From contig CAIRYQ010000015.1 in assembly GCA_903882875.1 (NCBI GenBank), positions 1 to 64,000 on the forward strand: a DNA stretch of 64,000 nucleotides, in the 5' to 3' direction. Below are positions 34,983-44,382 of this stretch, piece after piece. The notes below the pieces were generated by a model. It saw only the letters and a program-made list of their open reading frames with translations. It made no database searches and was not told where the DNA came from. A program made the position numbers and the translations under genes. This stretch comes from an uncultured Spartobacteria bacterium (GTDB lineage: Bacteria > Verrucomicrobiota > Verrucomicrobiia > Chthoniobacterales > Chthoniobacteraceae). Each line of letters opens with the position of its first letter. The stretch's first letter is position 1.

Positions 34983-36125
34983 TCACTCGAATCGGCGGAT
35001 GAACTCGTGGTAGAAAGTCACCGCGCGCTCGACCTCGGTGATGTCCACGAATTCGTCCGCAGCGTGTGCCTGATCAATGCACCCGGGCCCGACGATGAGG
35101 CTCGGGATGCCTGCGCGGGAAAGCTTGCTCGCATCGCTGCCAAAGGGGACGCCGCCCGGCGTGGCTTCGAGCCCCATTTCCGCGAGCACCGCGCTCGCGA
35201 GCTGCGCCGGAGCGGAGTCGGCGGGAGTCTCCAGTGCTTCGTCCAAAATCCGCGGCGGCTCCATCACGGCATCGAATGTCGGATGCTGCGCTTTCAACGA
35301 GTCGAGCAGGCCCTGGTAGTGCGCAAGCACAGCGGGGCCGCTCTCGCCGGGCAGCAGGCGGCGGTCAATTTCGATCACGCACTGATCCGGCACGAAGTTC
35401 ACCTGCACGCCGCCCCCGATGATGCCCACGTTCACCGTCGCCGGCCCGAGCAGCGGATGCACTTGCGCCGCGAGCCGCGCGCTGTCCTCCTCGATCGCGA
35501 GCACGATGCGCGCGGCGTGATTGATCGCATTCACGCCGAGGTGAGGCTTGCTGCTGTGCGCCGCCTTTCCGCGCACGGTGATGCGCCAGCGCAGCACGCC
35601 CTTGCCCGTGATGATCGCGCGCAGGCCCGTGGGCTCGGCGACGATCGCGGCGTGCGCGGTGAGATCCTCGCAAAGCTTCACCACGCCGCGATACGAAAAT
35701 TCCTCGTCCACCACCGCGGCGAGCCACACTTCGCACGGCGGCGTGAAGTCCTCTTCGTGCAGCGAAGCCACTGCGTGCATCATCGCGGCCAGCCCGCCCT
35801 TCGTGTCGCAGCTCCCGCGGCCGAATAATTTTCCATCCTCGATGCGCGGATCGAATGGCGCGATGCCCATGCCCATCACGGACACCGTGTCCATGTGCGC
35901 CTCCAGGATCACGCGACGCGACGAGTCGCGCCCAGGCAATCGAGCGATCACATTCGGACGGTTCGGAAATACCTCCTGTTCCCACGCCACGATCCCGCGT
36001 TGCTCGAAAAACTCCCGCACGAACGTCGCAATCTCCCGCTCGCCCGGCCCGCCTTCGTAAAATGAATTCACGCTGTTGATGCGGATCATCGCGCTCAAAG
36101 TCTGAATCACCGGGGAAATGTTCAT
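34983..36125 (-). CDS. M20 family amidohydrolase (ArgE/DapE-like)
   Basis: This is a dizinc hydrolase that removes an acyl group from an amino acid or dipeptide. The 380-residue protein shows HMDTVSVMG, FGRGSCDTKGGLAAMM, VDEEFSYRG, EPTG and VGPGCIDQAHAADEFV, the metal ligands (His, Asp, Glu, Glu, Asp, His) in the right order. The dimerisation domain starts around GKGVLRW. Acetylornithine deacetylase and succinyl-diaminopimelate desuccinylase are both possible. No arginine or lysine biosynthesis gene is near, so a catabolic role is as likely. It converges on the ceramidase gene and diverges from the lyase-like gene. Confidence 0.88.
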   Translation of the reverse strand: MNISPVIQTLSAMIRINSVNSFYEGGPGEREIATFVREFFEQRGIVAWEQEVFPNRPNVIARLPGRDSSRRVILEAHMDTVSVMGMGIAPFDPRIEDGKLFGRGSCDTKGGLAAMMHAVASLHEEDFTPPCEVWLAAVVDEEFSYRGVVKLCEDLTAHAAIVAEPTGLRAIITGKGVLRWRITVRGKAAHSSKPHLGVNAINHAARIVLAIEEDSARLAAQVHPLLGPATVNVGIIGGGVQVNFVPDQCVIEIDRRLLPGESGPAVLAHYQGLLDSLKAQHPTFDAVMEPPRILDEALETPADSAPAQLASAVLAEMGLEATPGGVPFGSDASKLSRAGIPSLIVGPGCIDQAHAADEFVDITEVERAVTFYHEFIRRFE

Positions 36126-36269
36126 GATGTTCCATCATCCGGCGCGGTTCCGGTGCGCGCGAGCAGGAATCCGCGGACGGCAAAATGTGCGGCCTTTCGC
36201 TGAAGCTCGCACCCGATGATCCGATCTGGACGCTGACACACCGATTCACCACAAAGAACAAACCCCGCC

Positions 36270-37001
36270 ATGCAAAAAGCCCTCGTCACCGCTGTCGTGC
36301 TGCTGCCGTTCTCCGCCGCTTTCGCGGACGTGATCTGGCGCGGCGATTTCGAGACCGGGACGCTGGAGCAGTGGTCCGGCCCGCCGAAATCCGAGGCCGT
36401 GCGTGTGGTGACGGATCCGGTGCGTGCGGGAAAATTTGCGGTGCGGATTGACGGGACGAATGCCGCGCCGAGGAATGGGTATGACCGCATTGAATTCCAG
36501 CACCAGCCGAAACCGCCGGGCACTGCGGAGGGCACGGAGCGATATTTCGGCTGGAGCATTTTTCTGCCTGCGAAGCTCGTGCCTGGCGAACATGCGCTCG
36601 GGTTTTTCGAGACGCGGAACAGTTGGCGGCAGCTCATGTCGTTCGAGGCGGATGGCGAGGACATTAAGTTTTCCACGCGCGTGCCTTACGCTCTGCGCTG
36701 GACTGGCAGGGGCCGTCTCACGCCGGGCCGTTGGCACGATTTTGCGGTCCATGTGCTGTGGTCGCGCGATCCCGAGAAGGGATTCATCGAGGTGTGGTTT
36801 GACGGGGAAAAAGTGGTGCCGCTCGCGAAGACGGCGACGCTGCGGGACGAGAACGTCGCGTTTTTTCAGGTCGGCCTGTTTCGCAAGACGAGCGAGATTC
36901 CGGAGTCCATCATCATTGATCATGTGATCGAGGCGACGACGCTCGCGGAAGTCACGCCGCCGCCGCTTGCACCTGCGGCGGCGAAACAGATGCCGAAATG
37001 A
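36270..37001 (+). CDS. Heparin-lyase-I-like secreted protein
   Basis: The 243-residue protein has a signal peptide (to about residue 19, AFA) and a jelly-roll fold typical of PF14099 polysaccharide-lyase-like proteins. DVIWRGDFETGTLEQW, RFGWSIFLP-type YFGWSIFLP, and WHDFAVHVLWSRDPEKGFIEVWFDGE are visible, ending with a strand of VGLFRKTSEIPESIIIDHV. Related proteins cleave uronic-acid polysaccharides, but catalytic residues cannot be verified by eye. It is followed 104 bases later by a large unrecognised secreted protein on the same strand. Confidence 0.7.
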   Translation: MQKALVTAVVLLPFSAAFADVIWRGDFETGTLEQWSGPPKSEAVRVVTDPVRAGKFAVRIDGTNAAPRNGYDRIEFQHQPKPPGTAEGTERYFGWSIFLPAKLVPGEHALGFFETRNSWRQLMSFEADGEDIKFSTRVPYALRWTGRGRLTPGRWHDFAVHVLWSRDPEKGFIEVWFDGEKVVPLAKTATLRDENVAFFQVGLFRKTSEIPESIIIDHVIEATTLAEVTPPPLAPAAAKQMPK

Positions 37002-37105
37002 TGCGCGGCTGATGCGATCCTCCCAAGATTGGTGCGCGTGATTGCATCGAACATGTGTGCGGCGGCTTGCGTGCCGACACCTTCCGCAGTTTTTTCCTGC
37101 TTCAA

Positions 37106-39340
37106 ATGAAGACAATCCTGATCCCGCTCGCGTCGCTCGCAATGGGCACCTGGGCCGTGGCTGCGCCCGAGGTGGCACCGGCAAAACCAATCACCGCTGA
37201 CAAGGGGCCGATCGGCGAACTGCTTCGCAAGTGGGCCGCGGAAGGCACGGCCGCGGGGAATATTGACGACTGGTACGACAATCGCGACCGCGGCCACTCG
37301 CAGCTCAACCTTTCGCCGTATCCGCAGCTTCAGGCGATCGAGTATTCCGAGGCGGATCGAAAGACTAATCGCGACTGGGCTCTCCAGACGAATGTGCGGG
37401 CGGTGACGGTGTTCGGCAATTCCTCGACCTCCGCCGGGCCGACCACCGGCGGCTCGAATCCGCGCAGCGCGTACGCTTCCCACGGCGGGATTCCTTTCCT
37501 CTACACGGCGTATCGGAAAAACAACCTCTACCTCTATCCGGCGCATCACGATCACCATCCGGGGCACGACGGGCTCCCGCTCGCTACGGGCACATTCTAT
37601 GGCGATTTGTTTCCGGCGAACACGCCGTACTTCATCATCTCGCAGGGATCTTCCGGCACCGATCAGCCGTTCATGAAGGCGGTCGCATCCACGCTCGCGG
37701 CATTCCGGCCCGAGGTGAAAACGGCGCTCGCCTCCGAGGGGATGCTCATGCCCGCGGTGCAGATGATTTTCCGCATGTGCAACAAGCAGCTCGCGACGCC
37801 TGCGGACTATCTCACGGGAAAGGCGCACCCGACGGTGTTCCGCGGCGACCAGGTGGACGCGCTGAAGATGGTGCAGATGGCGCATGACATTGACGCAAAG
37901 CATCTGCCGCCGCTCGCGGCGCTGCGCGTGGTCGAGGAGGATTCGCCAGAAGCCGGGCGCGATTTTTTCGAGCCGCTGCTGACGGAGGTGCTGGCCGACA
38001 GCCCGTGTGCGATTGCGCGCGTGCATCGCGCGATGGCAGCGAGCCGGCGCTTCGTGGTGAGTGCGGACGGAAGCAAGGACGTGAACGGACTGCCGCTCAC
38101 ATATCACTGGGTCGTGCTGCGCGGCGATCCGGAGCGCGTGAAAATCAACCTGCGCAACAAGGCGGGAACCAGTGCGGAAATTGTGATCCCGTTTCACGAG
38201 CGCGCGCCGATTGCGCCGGGCGATCCGCTTGAGTCGAACCGCGTGGACATCGGCGTGTTCGTCCACAACGGCACGCACTGGTCGCCGCCGGCATTCTTCA
38301 CCTCGTTCACACTCGACAGCGAGGCGCGCACGTACGATGCGCACGGACGGCTGATCGAAATCGGCTACTCGATGGGCGAGTCGCTGATCGAAATTTCAAA
38401 TTGGCCCGCATTTTTTGACACGCTGAAAACCGAGCCGATTTCGCCGGGCGTTCGACTCATCACCGGCGACTGGAAGGGTGCGGACTTCGCCGCCGCGATT
38501 GCGATGGGCGAGTCGTACAAAACCGCTAGCGCGAAAGCCGACGCGCTGGCGAAGGAGCGCAAGGATGCGGAAGCCGCCGTGCAAAAGGCCGCACCCGAAG
38601 CGAAGAAGGAAGCCGAAGAGGCGGCGAAAAAAGCACGCGAAGCCGCCGAAGCCGCCGCAAAAAATCGCGATGCGATCGTCGCCGAAAAACAGCCGGGTTT
38701 CGATGTGCCGCTGAAGTCGTGCGTGGAGTCGCATCTGCGGGCGTTGATCGAAGACCCAACATTTTGCCTCACGCACGGCGCGAAGCTCGGCGGGCCTTCC
38801 CGCGATGCGGCGATCAAGCGGCTGATCGCGTACGGAATCGTGAAGCAGACCGAGGGGCAGCAGCCCGAAGTGCTGCCGGTGCTCCCCGGAAACAAGCCGT
38901 GGAACGAGCGCCTGAGCCGTTACCAGCGGGTGATGCTCGGGCGAGGTGCAGGCGAGATTCTCGCAGCGGCAATCCCCGGAGTCCGGTACGATTTTCGCAC
39001 AAACCTCGTGGATCCCCGCCTCACGATTCCGAAGACGTGGCGTGATGTTTTCCATCACGCGCCGGACGGCACGCCGACGGGATGGACACGCTACGACGGC
39101 ACTGCGGCGACGGAATTCAACGCCCGCGGCCAGGCGATCGAGACGCGCGATGCGCTGGGCCGCTGCCTCACGGCGAGGGCGGTGATTTACGAGCGGAAAC
39201 GAGCCGCGAATTTCGATCCGCGCTCAGGCCCGGATCGCACGCCGCTGACGTTCAGTGCGGGAATTCACCGCTTCGAATTCAAATACGACAGCGATCGGGA
39301 TTTCGTCGGAACGATGACGGAGGCCGGGGCTCTGAAGTGA
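37106..39340 (+). CDS. Large secreted protein of unknown function
   Basis: No family is recognised. The start at 37106 gives 744 residues with a signal peptide (MKTILIPLASLAMGTWAVAA). Residues about 140-170 are His-rich (PAHHDHHPGHDG) and could bind metal. Residues about 270-480 contain Asp- and Trp-bearing strands (YHWVVLRGDPERV, VDIGVFVHNGTHW) suggestive of a beta-rich fold. About 490-530 is a Lys/Ala/Glu coiled coil (KEAEEAAKKAREAAEAA). The tail has conserved-looking MTEAGAL. It sits between a lyase-like gene and an MFS transporter gene. I cannot propose an activity. Confidence 0.55.
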   Translation: MKTILIPLASLAMGTWAVAAPEVAPAKPITADKGPIGELLRKWAAEGTAAGNIDDWYDNRDRGHSQLNLSPYPQLQAIEYSEADRKTNRDWALQTNVRAVTVFGNSSTSAGPTTGGSNPRSAYASHGGIPFLYTAYRKNNLYLYPAHHDHHPGHDGLPLATGTFYGDLFPANTPYFIISQGSSGTDQPFMKAVASTLAAFRPEVKTALASEGMLMPAVQMIFRMCNKQLATPADYLTGKAHPTVFRGDQVDALKMVQMAHDIDAKHLPPLAALRVVEEDSPEAGRDFFEPLLTEVLADSPCAIARVHRAMAASRRFVVSADGSKDVNGLPLTYHWVVLRGDPERVKINLRNKAGTSAEIVIPFHERAPIAPGDPLESNRVDIGVFVHNGTHWSPPAFFTSFTLDSEARTYDAHGRLIEIGYSMGESLIEISNWPAFFDTLKTEPISPGVRLITGDWKGADFAAAIAMGESYKTASAKADALAKERKDAEAAVQKAAPEAKKEAEEAAKKAREAAEAAAKNRDAIVAEKQPGFDVPLKSCVESHLRALIEDPTFCLTHGAKLGGPSRDAAIKRLIAYGIVKQTEGQQPEVLPVLPGNKPWNERLSRYQRVMLGRGAGEILAAAIPGVRYDFRTNLVDPRLTIPKTWRDVFHHAPDGTPTGWTRYDGTAATEFNARGQAIETRDALGRCLTARAVIYERKRAANFDPRSGPDRTPLTFSAGIHRFEFKYDSDRDFVGTMTEAGALK

Positions 39341-39367
39341 ACTCTGCGCGGACGGAGGCCGCGATCG

Positions 39368-40651
39368 TCAGCGCAATTCGTCGCGGTTCGTCTCCGCCGC
39401 CAGCAGCACGCTGATGATCGTCACGATCGCCATCGCGACAAGATAGAGCGCGATGGGCCACGGCTTCCCGTGCGACCAGCCGAGCAGCCCGGAGGCGATG
39501 AGCGGCGCGAGGCCCCCGGAAAATGGCGTCGCGAGCTGGTAGCCGAGCGACGCGCCCGTGTAGCGGGTGCGTGTGCCGAAGAGTTCGGAAAAGAACGCGG
39601 CCTGCGGGCCGTACATCGCCGCGTGGCCGATCATGCCGACGATGATCGCGGCCCACACCATCGCCGTGCTTTTTGTGTCCACGAGCCAGAAAAATGGGAA
39701 CGCCATCGCGAGCAAAAAAATCGCGCCGGCGAGGTACACGGGCCGTCGCCCGAAGCGATCCGAGAGCGATCCAAAAAATGGAATCGCAAAGAGCTGCGCA
39801 GCGGAGCCGAGCAGCACGCCGTTGAGCACCGTGTCCTTTTTCATGCCGTGCTGCTGCGTGGCGTAGGTGAGCACCCACACGGTGAAGATGTAGAAAAATG
39901 CGTTCTCGGCGAGACGCGCGCCCATCGCGAGCAGGACGTTTTTCGGATGTGTGCGCAGCACTTCGAGAATCGGCAGCTTCGGCGCGGGACGCTCATTTTT
40001 CGCCTGCTCGAAAACCGGACTCTCCAGCACGCGCAGGCGGATGAAGAAGCCGATGCCAGTGAGCAAAATTCCGAGCAGGAACGGCACGCGCCAGCCCCAC
40101 GCGATGAATGCCGGATCGGGCAGCCACGAGACGACGCTGAAGACGCCCGTCGAGAGCAGCATTCCCACCGGCACGCCCGCCTGCACCCAGGCTGCGAAAA
40201 GCCCGCGCCGTTTTTTGTCCGCGTGCTCCACGACCATGAGCACCGCGCCGCCCCATTCGCCGCCGACGCCGAGGCCCTGCACGAAACGCAGCGCGACGAG
40301 CAGCACTGGCGCGAGCACGCCCACCTGCCCGTAGGTCGGCAGGAGCCCGACACAGAATGTCGCGAGGCCCATCATCATCAGTGTCGTCACGAGCATGGAC
40401 TTCCGTCCGAGGCGGTCGCCGAAATGCCCGAAGATTACGCCGCCGAGCGGACGCGCAAAAAAGCCGACGGCATACGTCGCGAATGCGGCCATCGTCCCGG
40501 CGATCGGGCTGAAGTTTGGGAAAAAGATCCGGTTGAAAACGAGCGCCGCCGCCGTGCCATAGAGGAAAAAATCATACCATTCGATGGCCGTGCCGATGAA
40601 GCTGGCGACGACGACACGCCGGATGCTTTGCGGGGAGATGGATTCGGACAT
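39368..40651 (-). CDS. MFS transporter, MHS (metabolite:H+ symporter) type
   Basis: This 427-residue twelve-helix transporter belongs to the MHS branch (ShiA/ProP/KgtP-like), judged from SFIGTAIEWYDFFLYGTAAAL at the start, the loop-2 motif GHFGDRLGRKSMLV, and RFVQGLGVGGEWGGAVLMV. The start is the ATG at 40651; upstream codons in frame cross the divergent promoter region. It should take up a carboxylate or zwitterionic metabolite by proton symport. It is transcribed away from the SDR/CoA-transferase/thiolase operon that starts 109 bases away, which hints at a shared substrate such as a hydroxy- or keto-acid. Confidence 0.9.
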   Translation of the reverse strand: MSESISPQSIRRVVVASFIGTAIEWYDFFLYGTAAALVFNRIFFPNFSPIAGTMAAFATYAVGFFARPLGGVIFGHFGDRLGRKSMLVTTLMMMGLATFCVGLLPTYGQVGVLAPVLLVALRFVQGLGVGGEWGGAVLMVVEHADKKRRGLFAAWVQAGVPVGMLLSTGVFSVVSWLPDPAFIAWGWRVPFLLGILLTGIGFFIRLRVLESPVFEQAKNERPAPKLPILEVLRTHPKNVLLAMGARLAENAFFYIFTVWVLTYATQQHGMKKDTVLNGVLLGSAAQLFAIPFFGSLSDRFGRRPVYLAGAIFLLAMAFPFFWLVDTKSTAMVWAAIIVGMIGHAAMYGPQAAFFSELFGTRTRYTGASLGYQLATPFSGGLAPLIASGLLGWSHGKPWPIALYLVAMAIVTIISVLLAAETNRDELR

Positions 40652-40760
40652 GTCGCGGGGAAAGTGTGCGATGCTCGGCGGTGTGGCGGTTTGAGGCAAG
40701 GCTGCGCTCCGTCCTGTTGCCAAAAGTGCCGCAGATCGCCACCATTGCGGTTCTTTACCC
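40652..40760. promoter_or_regulatory. Divergent promoter region
   Basis: This 109-base gap between two divergent genes must hold both promoters, for the MHS transporter and the SDR-CoA-transferase-thiolase operon. I could not pick a convincing -10/-35 pair, so the call rests only on gene arrangement. Confidence 0.45.
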
Positions 40761-41522
40761 ATGAACACCAGCATCGCACTCGACGGAAAAATCGCGCTTG
40801 TCACCGGAGCGTCGCAGGGAATCGGCGCGCAGGTCGCGCGCACGTTTCACGTGGCAGGCGCGCATATCGTGCTGAACCATCCTGGCATCGGCACGACGGC
40901 CGCGGATGCGCAGCGGATCGCCGATGAACTCAATGCACTGCGCAGCGGGAGCGCCGACGTGATTGCGGCGGATGTCGCCGATGCGGAGCAGGTGCAGGCG
41001 ATGATGCGCGAGGTGAAGGCGCTGCGCGGCGGCCTTGATTTTCTGATCAACAACGCGGCGATCATCAAGGATCGCACGATCGCGAAGATGGGCCTCGATG
41101 AGTGGGACGCGGTGATCGGCGTGAATCTCTCGGGCGTCTTTCACTGCTGCAAATTCGCGCTGGAGATCATGCGCGACCACGGCGCGATCGTGAGTTTCGG
41201 CAGCATCGCGGCAATCCAGGGATTTTTCGGCCAGGCAAACTATGCATCAGCCAAGGCCGGTGTGCAGGCGATGATGCGCGTGCTGAGCCGCGAGGCTGCG
41301 CGGAAAAATATCCGCGCAAACGCGATCGCGCCGGGCGTGATCGAGACGAGCATGGCCGCGACGATTCCGGAAAATGTGCGTGCGGAAATGATGAAGAACA
41401 TCCCGCTCGGCCGCTTCGGCACGACGCAGGAAGTCGCAAACGTGGTGCTCTTTCTCTGCTCGCCGCTCGCGTCGTATGTCACGGGCCAGACCATCGAGAT
41501 CAACGGAGGCTGGCGCGGCTAG
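40761..41522 (+). CDS. SDR family oxidoreductase (FabG/PhaB-like)
   Basis: This is a 253-residue short-chain dehydrogenase: TGASQGIG (15-22), NNAA near 98, catalytic Ser148, Tyr161 and Lys165 (YASAK), and a C-terminal VTGQTIEINGG. Being first in an operon with a CoA-transferase and a thiolase, it most likely reduces acetoacetyl-CoA or oxidises 3-hydroxybutyryl derivatives. General fabG activity remains possible. The CoA-transferase start is only 3 bases past the stop, so translation is probably coupled. Confidence 0.88.
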   Translation: MNTSIALDGKIALVTGASQGIGAQVARTFHVAGAHIVLNHPGIGTTAADAQRIADELNALRSGSADVIAADVADAEQVQAMMREVKALRGGLDFLINNAAIIKDRTIAKMGLDEWDAVIGVNLSGVFHCCKFALEIMRDHGAIVSFGSIAAIQGFFGQANYASAKAGVQAMMRVLSREAARKNIRANAIAPGVIETSMAATIPENVRAEMMKNIPLGRFGTTQEVANVVLFLCSPLASYVTGQTIEINGGWRG

Positions 41523-41524
41523 CG

Positions 41525-43039
41525 ATGCGCGCTCCCGCGATCCGCACAAATGCCGATGAAGCTATCGCCGCGATCCCGAGCGGCGCGACGGTGGCTGTCG
41601 GCGGTTTCGTCGGCGCGGGTCATCCAGAGATGCTCACCTCTGCGCTGGAGCGGCGGTTTTTGAAAAATGGAACGCCGCGCGATCTCACGCTGTACTACTG
41701 TGCAGGGCAGGGCGACCGCGCGGAGCGTGGGCTGAATCACCTTGCGCACGAGGGCCTGATCCGGCGCGTGATCGGCGGGCACTGGAACCTCGCGCCGAAA
41801 CTCGGCACGCTCGCGCTGGCGAATGTGATCGAGGCGTATAACTTTCCCCAGGGCGTGCTCAGCGTGCTGCTGCGTGAGTCCGCGGCGAAGCGTCCGGGGC
41901 TGATCACGTCGATCGGGCTGAACACTTTCATTGACCCGGCAATGAGTGGCGGACGGCTGAACACGCGCACGACTGAGCCACTCGTCGAGCGCATCGAACT
42001 CGATGGAAAAACGTGGCTGCGCTACAAGCCCGTGCCGATCCACGCCGGGCTGATCCGCGCGACGTGCGCGGATGCGCGCGGAAATCTCAGCATGGAAAAC
42101 GAGGGGCTCATTTCCGAGGTGCTGCCGATCGCGCAGGCTGCGAAAAATCACGGTGGCATCGTGATTGCGCAGGTCGAACGGATCGTGGATCGCATCGCCG
42201 ACCCGAAGGCCGTTCGGGTGCCGGGCATCCTCGTGGACTACGTCGTCGAGAGTGGCGGCGTGCAGCATGATCAGACGTTCGGCGAGGCGTTCACGCGCGA
42301 TTTTGTCGAGGCAAACAGCGGCGCGTTCGAGTTGCCGGCGATGCCGTTTTCCGAGCGAAAAATCATCGGCGCGCGGGCGCTGCGGGAAATCCGGGCCGGT
42401 GAAATCGTGAACCTCGGCATCGGCCTGCCGGAGAGCGTGGCGATGGTCGCGGCGGAGACCGGGCGGCTCGCGGATTTCACGCTCACCGTCGAGAGCGGGC
42501 CGATCGGCGGCGTGCCGGCGTCAGGCCTCAGTTTTGGATGCAGCCATTTTCCCGAGGCGATCATTGATCAGCCGTCGCAGTTCGATTTTTACGACGGCGG
42601 CGGGCTCGACGTCGCGGTGCTCGGCGCGGTGGAGGTGGACGCGGAGGGCAGTGTGAATGTCGCGAGCTTTGCGGGCCGTTTCGCCGGAGTCGGCGGCTTT
42701 GTGAACATCGCACAGTGCGCTCAGCGGCTCGTCTTCTGCCTCACGCTGCGTGCGGGTGAGATCGAAGTGGCGATGGAGACCGGGCGGCTCGTGATCGTGA
42801 AGGAGGGACGGCATCCGAAGTTTGTGCAAAAAATCCAGCACGTGTGTTTCCACGGGCCGAGCGCGCTCGCGCGCGGGCAGGAGGTGCTCTACGTCACCGA
42901 GCGCGCGGTGTTTCGACTCACGCCTGCCGGACTGCAGCTCACGGAGATCGCGTCGGGCATTGACTTGCAAAAGCAGGTGCTCGCACAGATGGGATTCGCG
43001 CCCCAAATTTCCGATGCACTGAAACCCATGCCGCTATGA
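41525..43039 (+). CDS. Acyl-CoA:acetate/3-ketoacid CoA-transferase (YdiF-like)
   Basis: This family I CoA-transferase has fused A and B halves in a 504-residue chain. The N-terminal half has PSGATVAVGGFVGAGHPEML. The second half begins near KIIGARALREI and has FTLTVESGPIGGVPASG, where Glu323 should be the nucleophile that forms the glutamyl-CoA intermediate. Candidate reactions are transfer of CoA between acetyl-CoA and acetoacetate, propionate or butyrate. Its stop overlaps the start of the thiolase gene (ATGA). Together with the SDR and thiolase it could convert ketone bodies or short-chain acids to acetyl-CoA or the reverse. Confidence 0.88.
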   Translation: MRAPAIRTNADEAIAAIPSGATVAVGGFVGAGHPEMLTSALERRFLKNGTPRDLTLYYCAGQGDRAERGLNHLAHEGLIRRVIGGHWNLAPKLGTLALANVIEAYNFPQGVLSVLLRESAAKRPGLITSIGLNTFIDPAMSGGRLNTRTTEPLVERIELDGKTWLRYKPVPIHAGLIRATCADARGNLSMENEGLISEVLPIAQAAKNHGGIVIAQVERIVDRIADPKAVRVPGILVDYVVESGGVQHDQTFGEAFTRDFVEANSGAFELPAMPFSERKIIGARALREIRAGEIVNLGIGLPESVAMVAAETGRLADFTLTVESGPIGGVPASGLSFGCSHFPEAIIDQPSQFDFYDGGGLDVAVLGAVEVDAEGSVNVASFAGRFAGVGGFVNIAQCAQRLVFCLTLRAGEIEVAMETGRLVIVKEGRHPKFVQKIQHVCFHGPSALARGQEVLYVTERAVFRLTPAGLQLTEIASGIDLQKQVLAQMGFAPQISDALKPMPL

Positions 43040-44187
43040 AACCAGCCCACATCATCGAGGCGAAACGCTCGCCCATCGGCCGCTTTTGCGGCGGCTTGAA
43101 ATCGCTCGTCGCGGCGGATCTCGCGAGCGCCGTCGCGGGTGCTGTCGTTGAGGAAAAGCTGCGCGCACACATTGGGGAGATTATTCTCGGCCAGGTGTTG
43201 CAGGCGGGCAGCGGGATGAATGTCGCGCGACAAATGGGCCTGAAGCTCTGCGTGCCGCAGCATGTGCCCGCATTCACCGTGAACATGGCGTGCGGATCGT
43301 CGCTGAAGGCGGTGGCGCTCGGTGCGGCTGCGATCGCGGGTGGTGAAAGTGATCTCGTGCTCGCCGGCGGAGTCGAGTGCTTGAGCCGCGCGCCGCATTA
43401 CGTCACCGATTTGCGCTGGGGAAAAAAGCTCGGTGACGCGGCGATGCTGGATGCGATCCTCGCGGACGGCCTCACGGATCCGACGCTGAAAATCGGCATG
43501 GGCGAGACGGCGGAGCGCATCGCGGACAAGCACGGCATCACGCGCGCCGAGCAGGATGCCTTCGCCGTTCGCAGCCAGGGCCGCGCGGCTGCGAGCCGCG
43601 AATATTTTTCCCGCGAGATCGTCGCAGTGACGGGCCGCGACGGAACGATCACCGCGGACGAGCATCCGCGCGCGGAGACCACGCTGGATGCGCTTGCGAA
43701 ACTCGCGCCCGCCTTTCGCAAGGACGGCACCGTGACGGCGGGGAATGCCTCGGGCATCAATGATGGCGCGGCGATGGTGCTCCTCGCGGGCGACGATGCG
43801 GTGCGTGCGCACGGTCTCGTGTCACGCGGGCGGGTCGTCGCATCCGCCGCAGTCGGCTGTGATCCGGCGACGATGGGACTCGGGCCTGTCGGTGCGATTC
43901 GCAGGCTGTGCGACATTGCGGGCTGGAAACTCGGAGATGTGGACGCCATCGAGATCAACGAGGCATTCGCCGTGCAGGCGCTCGGCTGTGTGCGCGAGCT
44001 GGATCTGGACATCGAAAAGCTGAATCAGCGCGGCGGGGCGATCGCGCTGGGCCACCCGATCGGCGCGAGCGGCGCGCGTGTGCTCGTGACTCTTCTGCAC
44101 ATCATGGAGGACAGGAATTTCCGGCGCGGCATCGCGAGCCTGTGCATCGGGGGCGGGATGGGCATCGCGATGGCGGTGGAGCGGTGA
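43036..44187 (+). CDS. Acetyl-CoA acetyltransferase (thiolase)
   Basis: This 383-residue thiolase exchanges acetyl units between acetyl-CoA and acetoacetyl-CoA. [11 protein letters not shown] gives the acyl-accepting Cys86. GMGETAER and [10 protein letters not shown] follow, then [23 protein letters not shown] with the active His, and SLCIGGGMG near the end with the second Cys. All catalytic residues are present. The start overlaps the CoA-transferase stop. It is likely the last gene of the operon, with 195 bases before the alpha-2-macroglobulin gene. Confidence 0.95.
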   Translation: MKPAHIIEAKRSPIGRFCGGLKSLVAADLASAVAGAVVEEKLRAHIGEIILGQVLQAGSGMNVARQMGLKLCVPQHVPAFTVNMACGSSLKAVALGAAAIAGGESDLVLAGGVECLSRAPHYVTDLRWGKKLGDAAMLDAILADGLTDPTLKIGMGETAERIADKHGITRAEQDAFAVRSQGRAAASREYFSREIVAVTGRDGTITADEHPRAETTLDALAKLAPAFRKDGTVTAGNASGINDGAAMVLLAGDDAVRAHGLVSRGRVVASAAVGCDPATMGLGPVGAIRRLCDIAGWKLGDVDAIEINEAFAVQALGCVRELDLDIEKLNQRGGAIALGHPIGASGARVLVTLLHIMEDRNFRRGIASLCIGGGMGIAMAVER

Positions 44188-44382
44188 GGCGGCACAGGCT
44201 CACATTTCTTTTACAAATGCGGCACGTCGGGCTGACAACGCGCCCGGCGGTTGTCGCGTAGCTTCGCACTTCGTGAGGCTGTGCATTTTCACCGAACACG
44301 CGTATCGCCGCCGCAAACCGCGGGGTTGAACTGCACGGACTCACGACATCACACTGCAAAAATTCCCGACCCGACATTCCCT

